This document shows positions 8,342 through 17,091 of a DNA stretch of 54,971 nt, piece after piece. The translations under genes and the position numbers were made by a program. The notes under the pieces were generated by a model. It was not told the origin of the DNA and searched no databases. It saw only the letters and a program-made list of their open reading frames with translations. The DNA lies in contig MKUZ01000014.1 of the NCBI GenBank assembly GCA_001899065.1, positions 1 to 54,971 on the forward strand, given 5' to 3'. Source of the DNA: Devosia sp. 66-22 (GTDB taxonomy: Bacteria > Pseudomonadota > Alphaproteobacteria > Rhizobiales > Devosiaceae). Within the stretch, counting starts at the first letter, position 1. Each line of letters starts with the position of its first letter.

Positions 8342-8638
8342 AGCCATATCTCGGCCCCGTCCCACCTCCGTCTCGAGGCTTGGCCGGCTCCGCCTTCAGT
8401 CGGCTTGCATTCCCTGCGGGAATGCCTAGGCTGAGAGCATGAGCGCACGTCTTGTCATTGCTGCGATGCCGGTTCCGCGGGAGTTTCCCGTGGAAGGACG
8501 GCGACCCTAGGCTCGGACGGCGGCGTCTTCCGGGCCTGGGGCAAGGCCTATCCGACTTCGCGCGGCGCCATTTTCACATCACACGGAATTTTGACTGCCG
8601 GACGGGGCTTTGCCGCGTGCCGGAGCAGGAGCTTTGAC
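8342..8638. other. Intergenic stretch with a short hairpin, no supported gene
   Basis: About 297 bases with only short unsupported reading frames. A near-perfect hairpin (GCATTCCC at 8407-8414, GGGAATGC at 8418-8425) could end the upstream operon, although no T-run follows. The last 20 bases hold the ribosome binding site (GGAG/CAGGAG) of the Rnk-like gene. Confidence 0.5.
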
Positions 8639-9079
8639 ATGACCACCATCACTCTCTCCGAACTTCGCCTGTCGCCGCCGCTCACGCTGGCGCGCAGCGA
8701 CCATCAGCAACTGGCGCGACTGGCGCTCGCAGGCAGCGGGCACAGCGCCGACGCGGCCGACGATCTGCTCTACGAGCTCGACCGCGCGCAGATCGTCGAC
8801 GATCCCAAGATGCCGACCGATGTCGTGCGCATGGGCTCGCGCGTGCGGTTCCACACGGGGCGCGACGAACGGCACGTGACGCTGGTGTGGCCGGCGGAAG
8901 CCGATATCGCCGAACGCCGCGTCTCGGTGCTGACGCCGGTGGGGACAGCGCTGCTCGGCCTCAGATCCGGGCAGTCGATCACGTTCCGCACGCGCGACGG
9001 GCGGCCGCAGATGCTGACCGTGCTGGGCGTGTTGCCGCCCGAAGGCGAGCACGACGATGACGGGCCGCGGGCGGCGTGA
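8639..9079 (+). CDS. Rnk/GreA-C-type RNA polymerase-binding protein
   Basis: 146 residues, matching nucleoside diphosphate kinase regulator (Rnk)-like proteins. A helical N-terminal part (LTLARSDHQQLARLALAG) is followed by the GreA/GreB C-terminal FKBP-like fold, with VVRMGSRVRFHTG, VSVLTPVGTALLGLRSGQSI and a hydrophobic VLGVLPP end. These proteins bind the secondary channel region of RNA polymerase and lack the full GreA coiled coil. CAGGAG precedes the ATG. It appears monocistronic, with a strong hairpin downstream. Confidence 0.85.
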   Translation: MTTITLSELRLSPPLTLARSDHQQLARLALAGSGHSADAADDLLYELDRAQIVDDPKMPTDVVRMGSRVRFHTGRDERHVTLVWPAEADIAERRVSVLTPVGTALLGLRSGQSITFRTRDGRPQMLTVLGVLPPEGEHDDDGPRAA

Positions 9080-9109
9080 GTCGCCGGCAATTGTCCACAA
9101 CTGAGTTCG

Positions 9110-9140
9110 GCCCTGCCGGAACCGCGAGGTCCGGCAGGGC
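9110..9140. terminator. Strong hairpin after the rnk-like gene
   Basis: Perfect 11-bp arms GCCCTGCCGGA (9110-9120) and TCCGGCAGGGC (9130-9140) enclose a 9-base loop, 30 bases past the stop codon. No clear T-run follows, so the terminator call rests on stem strength and position. Confidence 0.6.
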
Positions 9141-9230
9141 ATTGGCCTGTCATATTTGTGTCGGCCAAAGGTCACGCGGCGGCCAAGCGTCCTAGTTAAC
9201 AAGGCGTGACATCCACTTCAGGAGACTGCC

Positions 9231-9446
9231 ATGCGTGCTTCTGAGTTTTCGACCAATCATCTGACTGCCCGCGCGACCAGCGGCCGGCGTCTCGATATCC
9301 GCTACGACCCGCGAACCAACGCCCTCGTGTTTCTCGAGGACGACTGGACGGCGGACGGGCGGGGCGGCGCGACGCCGCGCAGCGCGTTCCGCGAACAGCT
9401 CGACACGGCAAAGGTCCGCCGCCTGCCACGCCGCCGCGCCGCCTGA
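9231..9446 (+). CDS. Small hypothetical protein, 71 residues
   Basis: I do not recognise this protein. It has a clear ribosome binding site (CAGGAG at 9217-9222, 8 bases before the ATG). The composition is basic with a mixed middle (LDIRYDPRTNALVFLEDDW) and an Arg-rich tail (VRRLPRRRAA). There is no signal peptide or membrane segment. It lies alone between the Rnk-like gene and gabD. Confidence 0.6.
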   Translation: MRASEFSTNHLTARATSGRRLDIRYDPRTNALVFLEDDWTADGRGGATPRSAFREQLDTAKVRRLPRRRAA

Positions 9447-9548
9447 GGGGCAGCCGGCCTGGTTTCTGTTTTTCGGGCGGCTCCGCACGGGAAATCCGTG
9501 GCCACTTTTGCGCGGAAGCGTTCTAGTCTCCCCCAAAAGGAGGCAGAC

Positions 9549-11021
9549 ATGCCCGTGACCGAAGCGCTCACCAAGCATCTCAAGTTCAGCGACATCGTGC
9601 CCGGCGCCGGGCTGGTCGGCGGCGAGTGGGTGCCGCGCGCCTCGGACGGCAAGCTGTTCGAGGTGACCAACCCGTCCAATGGCGATTTGCTGGCGGTGCT
9701 GCCCGACATGGGCGTGGCCGAGGCGCGGCGCGCCATCGCGCTGGCCGAAGCCGCGCAGACCGAGTGGGCCCGAAAGACCGGCAAGGCGCGCGCGGCGATC
9801 CTGCGCCGGCTGTACGACCTGATGATGCAGCACCAGGACGACCTCGCCGCGATCATGACGGCCGAGCAGGGCAAGCCGCTCGCCGAGGCCAGGGGCGAGA
9901 TCGCCTATGGCGCGGCCTATGTCGAATGGTTCGGCGAGGAGGCCAAGCGGGTCTATGGCGACACCATTCCCGGCCATCAGGAAGACAAGCGGATCATCGT
10001 GATCAAGCAGCCGGTGGGCGTGGTGGCGACGATCACGCCGTGGAATTTCCCCAACGCCATGCTGGCGCGCAAGATGGCGCCGGCGCTGGCGGTGGGCTGC
10101 GCGGTGGTGAGCAAACCGGCGCAGGAAACGCCGCTGTCGGCGCTGGCGCTGGGCAAGCTGGCCGAGATGGCCGGCCTGCCCAAAGGGCTGTTCAGCGTGA
10201 TCCCCTCGACGCAGAGCGCGGCGATCGGCATGGAATTCTGTTCCAATGCGATCGTCAAGAAGCTGAGCTTCACCGGGTCGACCGAGGTGGGGCGCATCCT
10301 GATGCGGCAAGGGGCCGAGCAGATCAAGCGACTGAGCCTCGAGCTGGGCGGCAATGCGCCGTTCATCGTGTTCGACGATGCCGACCTCGATGCGGCGGTC
10401 GAGGGCGCGATGATCAGCAAATACCGCAATAACGGACAGACCTGCGTGTGCGCCAACCGGCTCTATGTGCAGGCGGGAGTCTACGATGCGTTCGCGGACA
10501 AGCTCGTGGCGGCGACGCGGAAGCTCAAGGTCGGCGACGGGTTCGGCGAGGGCGTGACGACGGGGCCGCTGATCGACAGGAAGGCGGTCGAGAAGGTGGA
10601 GCGGCACCTCGCCGATGCGACGGCCAAGGGTGGCAGGGTGCTTCTGGGCGGCAAGGCGAAGGAGGGGCTGTTCTTCGAGCCGACGATCGTTGCCGGCGCG
10701 ACGGCCGAGATGGTGCTGGCGCGCGAGGAGACGTTCGGCCCGGTGGCGCCGCTGTTCAGGTTCGAAACCGAGGACGAGGTGATCCGGCTCGCCAACGCCA
10801 CGGAGTTCGGACTGGCGTCGTATTTCTATGCGCGCGACCTGTCGCGGGTGTTCCGGGTGGCGGAGGCGCTCGACTACGGCATGGTGGGGATCAATACGGG
10901 GCTGATCTCAACCGAGGTCGCGCCGTTCGGCGGGGTGAAGCAGTCGGGCCATGGCCGCGAGGGCAGCAAATACGGGACGGCGGACTATCTCGACATCAAG
11001 TATCTGAGCATTGCGATTTAG
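9549..11021 (+). CDS. gabD: NAD(P)-dependent succinate-semialdehyde dehydrogenase (GabD type)
   Basis: 490 residues, typical of the aldehyde dehydrogenase superfamily and the GabD subgroup. Visible elements are the cofactor segment ITPWNFPNAMLARKMAPALA, the FTGSTEVGRILM glycine turn, the catalytic Glu in LELGGNAPFIVF, the catalytic Cys299 in NNGQTCVCANR, and ETFGPVAPLF near the C-terminus. It oxidises succinate semialdehyde to succinate in 4-aminobutyrate breakdown; glutarate semialdehyde or another aldehyde is possible. An AAGGAGG ribosome binding site precedes the ATG. No transaminase (gabT) lies beside it. Confidence 0.88.
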   Translation: MPVTEALTKHLKFSDIVPGAGLVGGEWVPRASDGKLFEVTNPSNGDLLAVLPDMGVAEARRAIALAEAAQTEWARKTGKARAAILRRLYDLMMQHQDDLAAIMTAEQGKPLAEARGEIAYGAAYVEWFGEEAKRVYGDTIPGHQEDKRIIVIKQPVGVVATITPWNFPNAMLARKMAPALAVGCAVVSKPAQETPLSALALGKLAEMAGLPKGLFSVIPSTQSAAIGMEFCSNAIVKKLSFTGSTEVGRILMRQGAEQIKRLSLELGGNAPFIVFDDADLDAAVEGAMISKYRNNGQTCVCANRLYVQAGVYDAFADKLVAATRKLKVGDGFGEGVTTGPLIDRKAVEKVERHLADATAKGGRVLLGGKAKEGLFFEPTIVAGATAEMVLAREETFGPVAPLFRFETEDEVIRLANATEFGLASYFYARDLSRVFRVAEALDYGMVGINTGLISTEVAPFGGVKQSGHGREGSKYGTADYLDIKYLSIAI

Positions 11022-11122
11022 CGGTGGGCGCGACGCGGTTCGTGCCAGACCCAAGCCCCCACCCACCGGCTTCGCCGGTCCCCCCTCCCCGGACGGGAGG
11101 ATGGGCTCCGCGCACGTGGCGG

Positions 11123-11512
11123 CTATTTCGAGACCTTGAACCAGGGGTCGATGCCGTAGTTCCAGACGAGCTCGTCGCCGGGCGCGATGTCGGCGATGGT
11201 CTCGATGCACAGGACATCGCCCTCGATGTCGGACTCGATCTTGCAGTTGGGCTTGTCGGAGTGGTTGAGCAGGCCCGCATAGCCGAGCGGGAAGGCGTGG
11301 ACGTAGGGCGGCTCGTCCCACTGGAAGGGGTAGTGGCTGAGCACCGTCGAGCGATCGAGCCGGTCCTTCTTCTTCATTTTGATGACCGGGCCGGCCTCGA
11401 CGATCGTGCCCTTGCTGATGGCGCGCGTGGCGACGACGCCGCGGCCCTTGCCCTTGATCGGGACGAGTTCGAGAAGGCCGGGCTCGGGATGGACGATCTT
11501 GGCTGCGGACAC
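11123..11512 (-). CDS. Small SET-domain protein
   Basis: 129 residues, essentially one SET domain. KGRGVVATRAISKGTIVEAG forms the first strands, LLNHSDKPNC is the NHS/cofactor knot motif, and DELVWNYG the catalytic-Tyr motif. SET proteins transfer methyl groups to protein lysines; the bacterial target is unknown. The start is a GTG with a weak ribosome binding site. It is convergent with gabD; the gap 11022-11122 holds GC-rich inverted repeats (around ACCGGCTTCGCCGGT) that may end both transcripts. Confidence 0.85.
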   Translation of the reverse strand: MSAAKIVHPEPGLLELVPIKGKGRGVVATRAISKGTIVEAGPVIKMKKKDRLDRSTVLSHYPFQWDEPPYVHAFPLGYAGLLNHSDKPNCKIESDIEGDVLCIETIADIAPGDELVWNYGIDPWFKVSK

Positions 11513-11573
11513 GATGTGGACTGCTTTCGGATTGGAGCGCGGCGACGCTCATAGCCCACTCCCGCCATCGCCT

Positions 11574-11990
11574 CTAGTGGCGATGTGCGTGTTGCAGCGG
11601 TGCGGCGCCGGCGAGGCTCTCGATGATGGGGCAGTCGGGCCGGTTGTCGCCATCGCAGCAATGGGCGAGGTGGGAGAGCGTGGCGCGCATTTCGCCCAGG
11701 AGCGCGATCTTCTGGTCGAGCTCGGCGATGTGGCTGAGGGTGAGCGCCTTGACGTCGCGGCTTTCGCGCCCGCGGTCGCCCCACAGATGGAGCAGGTCGC
11801 GGATCTCCTCGATCGAAAAGCCCAGGTCGCGGGCGCGGCGGATGAAGCCCAGCCGGTGAACGTCCTCGGCGCCGTAGTCGCGATAATTGGAATCGCGGCG
11901 GTCGGCCGCGGGGATCAGGCCGATCGATTCGTAGTGACGGATCATTTTCGCCGACACGCCCGTTGCCCTGCTGGCTTCACCGATCTGCAT
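11574..11990 (-). CDS. cueR: Cu(I)-responsive MerR-family regulator CueR
   Basis: 138 residues. An N-terminal MerR winged helix (MQIGEASRATGVSAKMIRHY; SNYRDYGAEDVHRLGFIRRA) is followed by a coiled-coil dimer helix and a C-terminal metal loop CCDGDNRPDCPIIESL, matching the paired Cys of CueR. The His-rich tail is common in alphaproteobacterial members. The frame is open further upstream, but MQIGEAS is the family N-terminus. It activates the divergent copper ATPase by distorting a promoter with a 19-bp spacer, which is present at 12009-12039. Confidence 0.94.
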   Translation of the reverse strand: MQIGEASRATGVSAKMIRHYESIGLIPAADRRDSNYRDYGAEDVHRLGFIRRARDLGFSIEEIRDLLHLWGDRGRESRDVKALTLSHIAELDQKIALLGEMRATLSHLAHCCDGDNRPDCPIIESLAGAAPLQHAHRH

Positions 11991-12008
11991 TTTTCCTATC
12001 TCCGGCTC

Positions 12009-12040
12009 TTGACCTTCCAATGATGGGAAGGTGCATATCA
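12009..12040 (+). promoter_or_regulatory. CueR-type promoter/operator of the copper ATPase
   Basis: The -35 TTGACC (12009-12014) and -10 CATATC (12034-12039) are separated by 19 bp, the over-long spacer of MerR-activated promoters. The spacer holds the dyad ACCTTCC (12012-12018) and GGAAGGT (12026-12032), the classic CueR box. Confidence 0.9.
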
Positions 12041-12075
12041 TTCGTCAAGAGGGGCGACCCCGACGGAGATTTCAT

Positions 12076-14700
12076 ATGGCGCACGAGCATCACACCCACC
12101 ATCACCCCAAGAACGAGGCGCAGACGGCGATCGATCCCGTGTGCGAAATGGTGGTCGATCCCGCGACCGCGCGTTCGGCCGAGGTGAGAGGCAAGACCTA
12201 TTACTTCTGCTCGGAAGGCTGCCGCACCAAGTTCGTGGCCGATCCCGACAAATATCTCAACCGCACGCCCTTCGTGCTGCCGCCCAGGACGGCCGCGGCC
12301 CCGGCGCCGCACAAGCATGCCGACGGCAGCGATTGCGGCTGCGAGACGGATGCGGGCAAGGGGCACGACCACCACGATCATGCGCCCAAGGCGGCGGACA
12401 AGGCGACCGATCCGGTGTGCGGGATGACGGTCAATCCGGCGACCGCCCGCTCGGCGGACGTACGGGGCGAGACCTATTACTTCTGCTCGGAGGGCTGCCG
12501 AACCAAGTTCGTGGCCGACCCCGACAAGTATCTCAGCGGCGCGGCGAAGGACCATCACCATGGCGCGCCGGCAATCCCGGCCTCGGCCGTGCCGGCAGGC
12601 TCCAAGTGGACGTGCCCGATGCACCCCGAGATCGTCAAGGACGGGCCGGGCGACTGCCCGATCTGCGGCATGGCGCTCGAGCCGATGGTGGCCTCGCTCG
12701 ACGACGCGCCCAACCCCGAGCTGGCCGACTTCACGCGCCGGCTGATCGTGAGTGCGGCGCTGAGCGTGCCGATCGTCCTGCTGGCGATGGGCAGCATGAT
12801 CGGGCTGCCGTTCCGCGAATGGATCGGCGAGCGCAACGCATTGTGGGCGGAACTCGTGCTGGCAACGCCGGTGGTGCTCTGGGCGGCGTGGCCGTTCTTC
12901 CGCCGGTTCGTGGCGTCGCTGCGCAACCGCTCCCCCAATATGTGGACGCTGATCGGGCTGGGCGTGGGCGCTGCCTATATGTTCTCGGTGGTGGCGGTGG
13001 TGGCACCGCAACTGTTCCCGATGACGGCGGGGCATGCCGGGCCACCGGTGTATTTCGAGGCGGCGGCGGTGATCATCACGCTGGTCTTCGTCGGCCAGGT
13101 GCTGGAGCTGCGCGCCCGCGAGGCGACCGGCAAGGCGATCCGCGCCCTGCTCGACCTCGCGCCCAAGACGGCACGGCGGATCGTCAATGGCCGCGAGGAA
13201 GACGTGTCGCTTGACCAGGTGGCGGCAGGCGACCTGCTGCGCGTCCGGCCGGGCGAGGCGGTACCGGTCGACGGCGAAGTGACCGACGGCGAGTCCGACG
13301 TCGACGAATCGATGCTGACCGGCGAGCCGATCCCGGCCGAGAAGCGTCCGGGCGTCGGCGTCACGGGCGGCACGCTCAACGGCACGGGCTCGTTCGTGAT
13401 GAAGGCGACGGCGGTGGGCGCAGCGACGCGGCTCAGCCAGATCGTGGCGCTGGTGGGCACCGCGCAGCGGAGCCGCGCACCGATCCAGGCGCTGGCCGAC
13501 AAAGTGTCGGCATGGTTCGTGCCGCTGGTGGTGGCGATCGCCGTCGTGGCGTTCGTCGCGTGGATGGTGTTCACCGGCGACATCGCGCAGGCCCTGGTGG
13601 CCTCGATCAGCGTCCTGATCATCGCCTGTCCGTGTGCGCTGGGCCTCGCAACACCCATGTCGGTGATGGTGGCGACCGGTCGCGGCGCGCATGCGGGCGT
13701 GCTGGTCAAGGATGCCGAGGCGCTCGAGACGTTTGCGCGGGCCGACGTGCTGATCGTCGACAAGACCGGCACGCTGACCGAAGGCAAGCCGGTGCTGGGG
13801 CAGGTGGTGCCCGAGAAGGGCGTCGACGAGGGCTGGGTGCTCGCCGTCGCGGCCGGACTGGAACGCGGTTCTGCCCACCCGCTGGCGCATGCCGTCACCG
13901 TGGGTGCGGCGGCGCGCAATGCCAAGACACTCGAGGTGACGGGCTTCCGCTCGGTCACCGGCAAGGGTGTCACGGGCAAGCTCAAGGACGCCGTGGTCGG
14001 CCTTGGCAACAAGGCGCTGATGGATGAGCTTAACGTGCCGCTCAGCGACGCGATCCTGAAGCTCCAGGCCGAGCATGCCGGCAAGGGACGCACAGCGATG
14101 TATGTCGCCGAGGCGGGCAAGGCGATCGGTCTGCTGACCGTGACCGACCCGATCAAGGCCAATGCGAAGGCTTCCATCGCAACGCTCGCAGCCGACGGCG
14201 TGACCGTCATCATGGCGACGGGCGATGCCCGCGGCACCGCCGAGGCGGTCGGCCGTGAGCTGGGGCTCACGCAGATCGAAGCGGGGATGACGCCGGAGTC
14301 CAAGCACAACCTCGTCGTGTCGCTCAGGAAGCAAGGCAGGACGGTGGCGTTTGCCGGCGACGGCGTGAACGACGCCCCGGGCCTTGCGGCGGCCGATGTG
14401 GGCATCGCCATGGGCACCGGCGCCGATGTGGCGATCGAGTCGGCCGGCATCACGCTCCTGGGCGGCGACCTCGCCGGCGCGGTGCGGGCACGCCGGCTCG
14501 CCAAGGCGACGCTGGGCAACATCAAGCAGAACCTGTGGTTCGCCTTCGGCTACAATGCGCTGGGCGTACCGATCGCGGCGGGCGTGCTGTTCCCGCTGAC
14601 GGGCTGGCTGCTGTCGCCGATGTTCGCCGCCGCGGCGATGGCGCTGAGCTCGGTGAGCGTGATCGGCAATGCGCTGAGGCTCAACACGATCAAGCTGTGA
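12076..14700 (+). CDS. copA: Copper-transporting P1B-type ATPase with two YHS domains
   Basis: 874 residues. A His-rich N-terminus (AHEHHTHHH) leads into two near-identical YHS domains: about residues 19-60 (DPVCEM, Cys23; [12 protein letters not shown]) and 111-152 (DPVCGM, Cys115; [12 protein letters not shown]). A heavy-metal-binding motif [10 protein letters not shown] follows near residue 177, with [13 protein letters not shown]. The ATPase core has the metal site C518-P-C520, phosphorylation Asp562 in DKTGTLTEG, and [20 protein letters not shown]. There is no N-terminal HMA domain. This exports Cu(I) from the cytoplasm and is CueR-controlled. The frame is open to 12031, but GGAG precedes the ATG at 12076. 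Confidence 0.93.
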   Translation: MAHEHHTHHHPKNEAQTAIDPVCEMVVDPATARSAEVRGKTYYFCSEGCRTKFVADPDKYLNRTPFVLPPRTAAAPAPHKHADGSDCGCETDAGKGHDHHDHAPKAADKATDPVCGMTVNPATARSADVRGETYYFCSEGCRTKFVADPDKYLSGAAKDHHHGAPAIPASAVPAGSKWTCPMHPEIVKDGPGDCPICGMALEPMVASLDDAPNPELADFTRRLIVSAALSVPIVLLAMGSMIGLPFREWIGERNALWAELVLATPVVLWAAWPFFRRFVASLRNRSPNMWTLIGLGVGAAYMFSVVAVVAPQLFPMTAGHAGPPVYFEAAAVIITLVFVGQVLELRAREATGKAIRALLDLAPKTARRIVNGREEDVSLDQVAAGDLLRVRPGEAVPVDGEVTDGESDVDESMLTGEPIPAEKRPGVGVTGGTLNGTGSFVMKATAVGAATRLSQIVALVGTAQRSRAPIQALADKVSAWFVPLVVAIAVVAFVAWMVFTGDIAQALVASISVLIIACPCALGLATPMSVMVATGRGAHAGVLVKDAEALETFARADVLIVDKTGTLTEGKPVLGQVVPEKGVDEGWVLAVAAGLERGSAHPLAHAVTVGAAARNAKTLEVTGFRSVTGKGVTGKLKDAVVGLGNKALMDELNVPLSDAILKLQAEHAGKGRTAMYVAEAGKAIGLLTVTDPIKANAKASIATLAADGVTVIMATGDARGTAEAVGRELGLTQIEAGMTPESKHNLVVSLRKQGRTVAFAGDGVNDAPGLAAADVGIAMGTGADVAIESAGITLLGGDLAGAVRARRLAKATLGNIKQNLWFAFGYNALGVPIAAGVLFPLTGWLLSPMFAAAAMALSSVSVIGNALRLNTIKL

Positions 14701-15118
14701 AGGGTCGGCCGCGCATGAAGGCGATGAGGTGAGGCGTCAGCGCGGGCTGCGACGGATGGAAGGATGGATCGGACGGCGCAGTGAGCCGTCCGATCGGGTT
14801 GAGGGCCTGGAGGAACTCGGGATCGATGGTCTCGAGGTCGACGAGGAAATTGTAGCGCGGGCCGAGGGCAAGATGACCCCGCTCGTAGGCATAGATGGCA
14901 TCGAGGCAGGCGGGGATGAGCAGCGCCGGCTCCGTCGTCCGCGGATCGGCCCCGATGTTGAGCAGATAGCCGCGCGGATCGGCGCTCGCTTCCGCCCGCA
15001 GGTCGCGGCCGGTGAAGGCACAGGCAAAGCCATAGGCGGCGTGGATCGGCGTCAGGACGTCCAGCGGCTGCTGGACCTCCCGAAACCCGCGCGGCTGCTT
15101 CGGCTTCCGCGATGCCAC
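14690..15118 (-). CDS. Hypothetical protein, faintly HNH-like, 142 residues
   Basis: Not confidently recognised. GTG start with a good ribosome binding site (GGAGGG at 15125-15130). The order of CAFTGRDL, a middle [20 protein letters not shown] and a terminal [19 protein letters not shown] recalls the C-terminal HNH domain of HNH_2-type proteins. The paired metal Cys and catalytic His are absent, so any relation would be to an inactive form. It overlaps the copA 3' end by 11 bases in the convergent orientation and runs divergently from the L-lactate dehydrogenase. Confidence 0.6.
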   Translation of the reverse strand: MASRKPKQPRGFREVQQPLDVLTPIHAAYGFACAFTGRDLRAEASADPRGYLLNIGADPRTTEPALLIPACLDAIYAYERGHLALGPRYNFLVDLETIDPEFLQALNPIGRLTAPSDPSFHPSQPALTPHLIAFMRGRPFTA

Positions 15119-15184
15119 CCATTCCCTCCGTATTCTTCCGATCAGTGGTAGGGCAGAATGCGTAGGCGCGACAGGGAGGGCGAA

Positions 15185-15234
15185 CTAACATGTTAGTTGA
15201 CCACTAACATGTTAGTTGACCACTAACATGTTAG
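15185..15234. promoter_or_regulatory. Triple GntR-type operator before the L-lactate dehydrogenase
   Basis: Three perfect copies of CTAACATGTTAG start at 15185, 15204 and 15223, a strict 19-bp period. The spacers are TTGACCA, so two TTGACC elements (15197, 15216) that could act as -35 boxes lie between operators. The palindrome is identical to the single site at the gntR promoter (5412-5423). Co-regulation by that GntR protein is inferred. Confidence 0.85.
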
Positions 15235-15271
15235 TGGCGTAGAGCAGGGCCGAAATCATGGGGATGGGACG

Positions 15272-16444
15272 ATGGGTGCACTCGAGCGCGCGCTGACGAT
15301 CGAAGAGCTGAAGGCGATCGCGCGGCGGCGCGTGCCCAAGCAGTTCTTCGACTATATCGACTCGGGTGCCTATACCGAGCAGACCTACAACGCCAACGAA
15401 GCCGACTTCAAAAAGATCACCTTCCGGCAGCGCGTGGCGGTCAACCTCGAGAACCGCAATCTGGGCACGACGCTGCTCGGGCAGCCGGTGAGCCTGCCCA
15501 TCGCGATTGCGCCGGTGGGTTCGACCGGGATGACCGACGCCGACGGGGAGATCAAGGCGGCGAAGGCGGCCGAGAAATTCGGCATTCCGTTCACGCTTTC
15601 GACCATGGGCATCTGCTCGATCGAGGACGTGGCCGAGAACACCAGCAAGCCGTTCTGGTTCCAGCTCTATGTGATGCGCGACCGCGGCTTCATCGAGCGG
15701 CTGATCGATCGCGCCAAGGCGGCCAAGTGCTCTGCGCTGGTGCTGACGATGGACCTGCAGATCCTGGGGCAGCGGCACAAGGATATCCGCAGTGGGCTGA
15801 CGACGCCGCCCAGAATCACGCCGCGGTTCGTGGCCGAGATGATGCTCAAGCCGGGCTGGGCGTTCCGCATGCTGGGCACGAGGCGGCACACCTTCCGCAA
15901 CATCTCGGGGCATGTGGCGGACGCGGTCAATCTTGCCAAGCTCAGCGAGTGGACCAGAACGCAGTTCGACCTGACGCTCAACTGGACGGATATCGGCTGG
16001 ATCAAGAAACGGTTCGGCGGGCCAGTGATCGTCAAGGGCGTGCTCGATGTCGAGGACGCCAAGCTCGCGATCGCGAACGGTGCCGACGGCATCGTGGTGT
16101 CCAATCATGGCGGACGGCAGCTCGACGGCGCACCCTCGACGATCCGCGTGCTGCCCGAGATCGTTGACGCGGTGGGCCACCAGACCAAGGTGCTGATGGA
16201 TGGCGGCATCCGCTCGGGGCAGGATCTGCTCAAGGCGCTGGCGCTGGGGGCCAAGGGCGCGCTGGTGGGCCGCATCATGGCCTATGGCCTGGGCGCGGGT
16301 GGCGAAGCCGGCGTGACGCGGGCGCTGGAGATCGTGCGCAAGGAGACCGACACGTCGATGGCGCTGATGGGCGAGCGCGACATCCGCAACGTCGGACTGC
16401 ACAACATCTATTCGAACGATTTGGACCGCCGGCAGGGGTACTGA
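15272..16444 (+). CDS. lldD: FMN-dependent L-lactate dehydrogenase (LldD-type alpha-hydroxy acid oxidase)
   Basis: 390 residues, typical of the FMN-dependent alpha-hydroxy-acid dehydrogenase family. Visible features are FDYIDSGAYTEQTYNANE, PIAIAPVGSTGM, the FMN-contacting FWFQLYVMRD, the catalytic His279 in SNHGGRQLDGAPST, and DGGIRSGQDLLKALALGAKG. It oxidises L-lactate to pyruvate, passing electrons to the respiratory chain; mandelate- or glycolate-type relatives are the alternative. The upstream triple operator ties it to the GntR regulator of the sugar-acid locus. It lies alone, convergent with a toxin-antitoxin pair. Confidence 0.9.
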   Translation: MGALERALTIEELKAIARRRVPKQFFDYIDSGAYTEQTYNANEADFKKITFRQRVAVNLENRNLGTTLLGQPVSLPIAIAPVGSTGMTDADGEIKAAKAAEKFGIPFTLSTMGICSIEDVAENTSKPFWFQLYVMRDRGFIERLIDRAKAAKCSALVLTMDLQILGQRHKDIRSGLTTPPRITPRFVAEMMLKPGWAFRMLGTRRHTFRNISGHVADAVNLAKLSEWTRTQFDLTLNWTDIGWIKKRFGGPVIVKGVLDVEDAKLAIANGADGIVVSNHGGRQLDGAPSTIRVLPEIVDAVGHQTKVLMDGGIRSGQDLLKALALGAKGALVGRIMAYGLGAGGEAGVTRALEIVRKETDTSMALMGERDIRNVGLHNIYSNDLDRRQGY

Positions 16445-16450
16445 CCGCGG

Positions 16451-16765
16451 CTACTGCCGGGCGCGCTTTCTGCTCCCCTCCGGCTCGAAACTGATACGCA
16501 AGCGGGTCCTTGTCGCCTTGGCATAGCGCTGCAAGGTGCGGGTCGACGGCATTGAGCGACCACTCTCAAGACGCGCGACAGCAGCCTGCGTCGTTCCCAT
16601 TTCCTTTGCGACCTGTTCCTGGGTCATGTCGGCGTCTGCCCGTGCCCTGATGAGCGCCTGCGCCAGCGCAAACTCCTCTTCCAGCGCATCGTAGGCTGCC
16701 TTGAACTCGGGGTTCTTGAGCCACTCCTTGGCTGCCTCAGCGACGGGGATGGACTTGCGGGTCAT
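16451..16765 (-). CDS. XRE-family antitoxin (HigA-like)
   Basis: 104 residues. A helical N-terminal part is followed by an XRE helix-turn-helix (MTQEQVAKEMGTTQAAVARL, then ESGRSMPSTRTLQRYAKAT). The toxin gene overlaps its start by four bases (ATGA), giving the toxin-first order of HigBA systems. It would neutralise the toxin and repress the operon. Confidence 0.88.
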   Translation of the reverse strand: MTRKSIPVAEAAKEWLKNPEFKAAYDALEEEFALAQALIRARADADMTQEQVAKEMGTTQAAVARLESGRSMPSTRTLQRYAKATRTRLRISFEPEGSRKRARQ

Positions 16766-17085
16766 TTGACCTCCTTCGCCCTCTTGAGGGCCAGTTCGAT
16801 TTCACGGCGTGGCGTCTTCTGGGTCTTTTTTGGAAAGATCCTCACCACCACGACCCGCCTCCCAACGACGGTGACGTAGGCCGCCCTGGCGATGCCATCG
16901 CGACCCTTCATGCGCATTTCCCAAAGCGGGCCTTCGAGGTGCTTGATGTAGGGCTCGTGCACCTGCTCGAGACCATTGGCTTCGATCAGTCGAGCAATGC
17001 GAAGGAAGCTGGCGCGGATATCAAGCGGCAGCGCTTCCAGCTCCGATCGGACGTCCGTGTTCAGAAAATGCACTGTCCACGTCAT
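16762..17085 (-). CDS. RelE/HigB-type toxin (phage Gp49-like)
   Basis: 107 residues. The pattern HEPYIKHLEGPLWEMRMKGR followed by IARAAYVTVVGRRVVVVRIF and a basic C-terminal helix is that of the Gp49/HigB branch of the RelE superfamily, ribosome-dependent mRNA interferases. A ribosome binding site is not visible and the predicted -10 box ends only 7 bases before the ATG, so the transcript may be leaderless. It is the first gene of the TA operon. Confidence 0.87.
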   Translation of the reverse strand: MTWTVHFLNTDVRSELEALPLDIRASFLRIARLIEANGLEQVHEPYIKHLEGPLWEMRMKGRDGIARAAYVTVVGRRVVVVRIFPKKTQKTPRREIELALKRAKEVK

Positions 17086-17091
17086 CGGTGA

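Noticed and set aside
8452-8637. A 61-codon frame in the gap before the rnk-like gene
   Set aside because: No ribosome binding site, low-complexity Arg/Gly composition and no recognisable pattern.
9119-9144. GGAAC followed by TT at N19 as an EcfG promoter for the 71-residue protein
   Set aside because: It lies inside the terminator hairpin and lacks the CG of the CGTT element.
11977-14334. A 785-residue frame opposite copA (and a 516-residue one in another frame)
   Set aside because: Antisense shadows of copA with Arg/His-rich composition and no ribosome binding site.
15185-15234. Triple repeat as a CRISPR remnant
   Set aside because: The units are 12-bp palindromes with identical 7-base spacers before a promoter, which fits operators and not CRISPR repeats and spacers.
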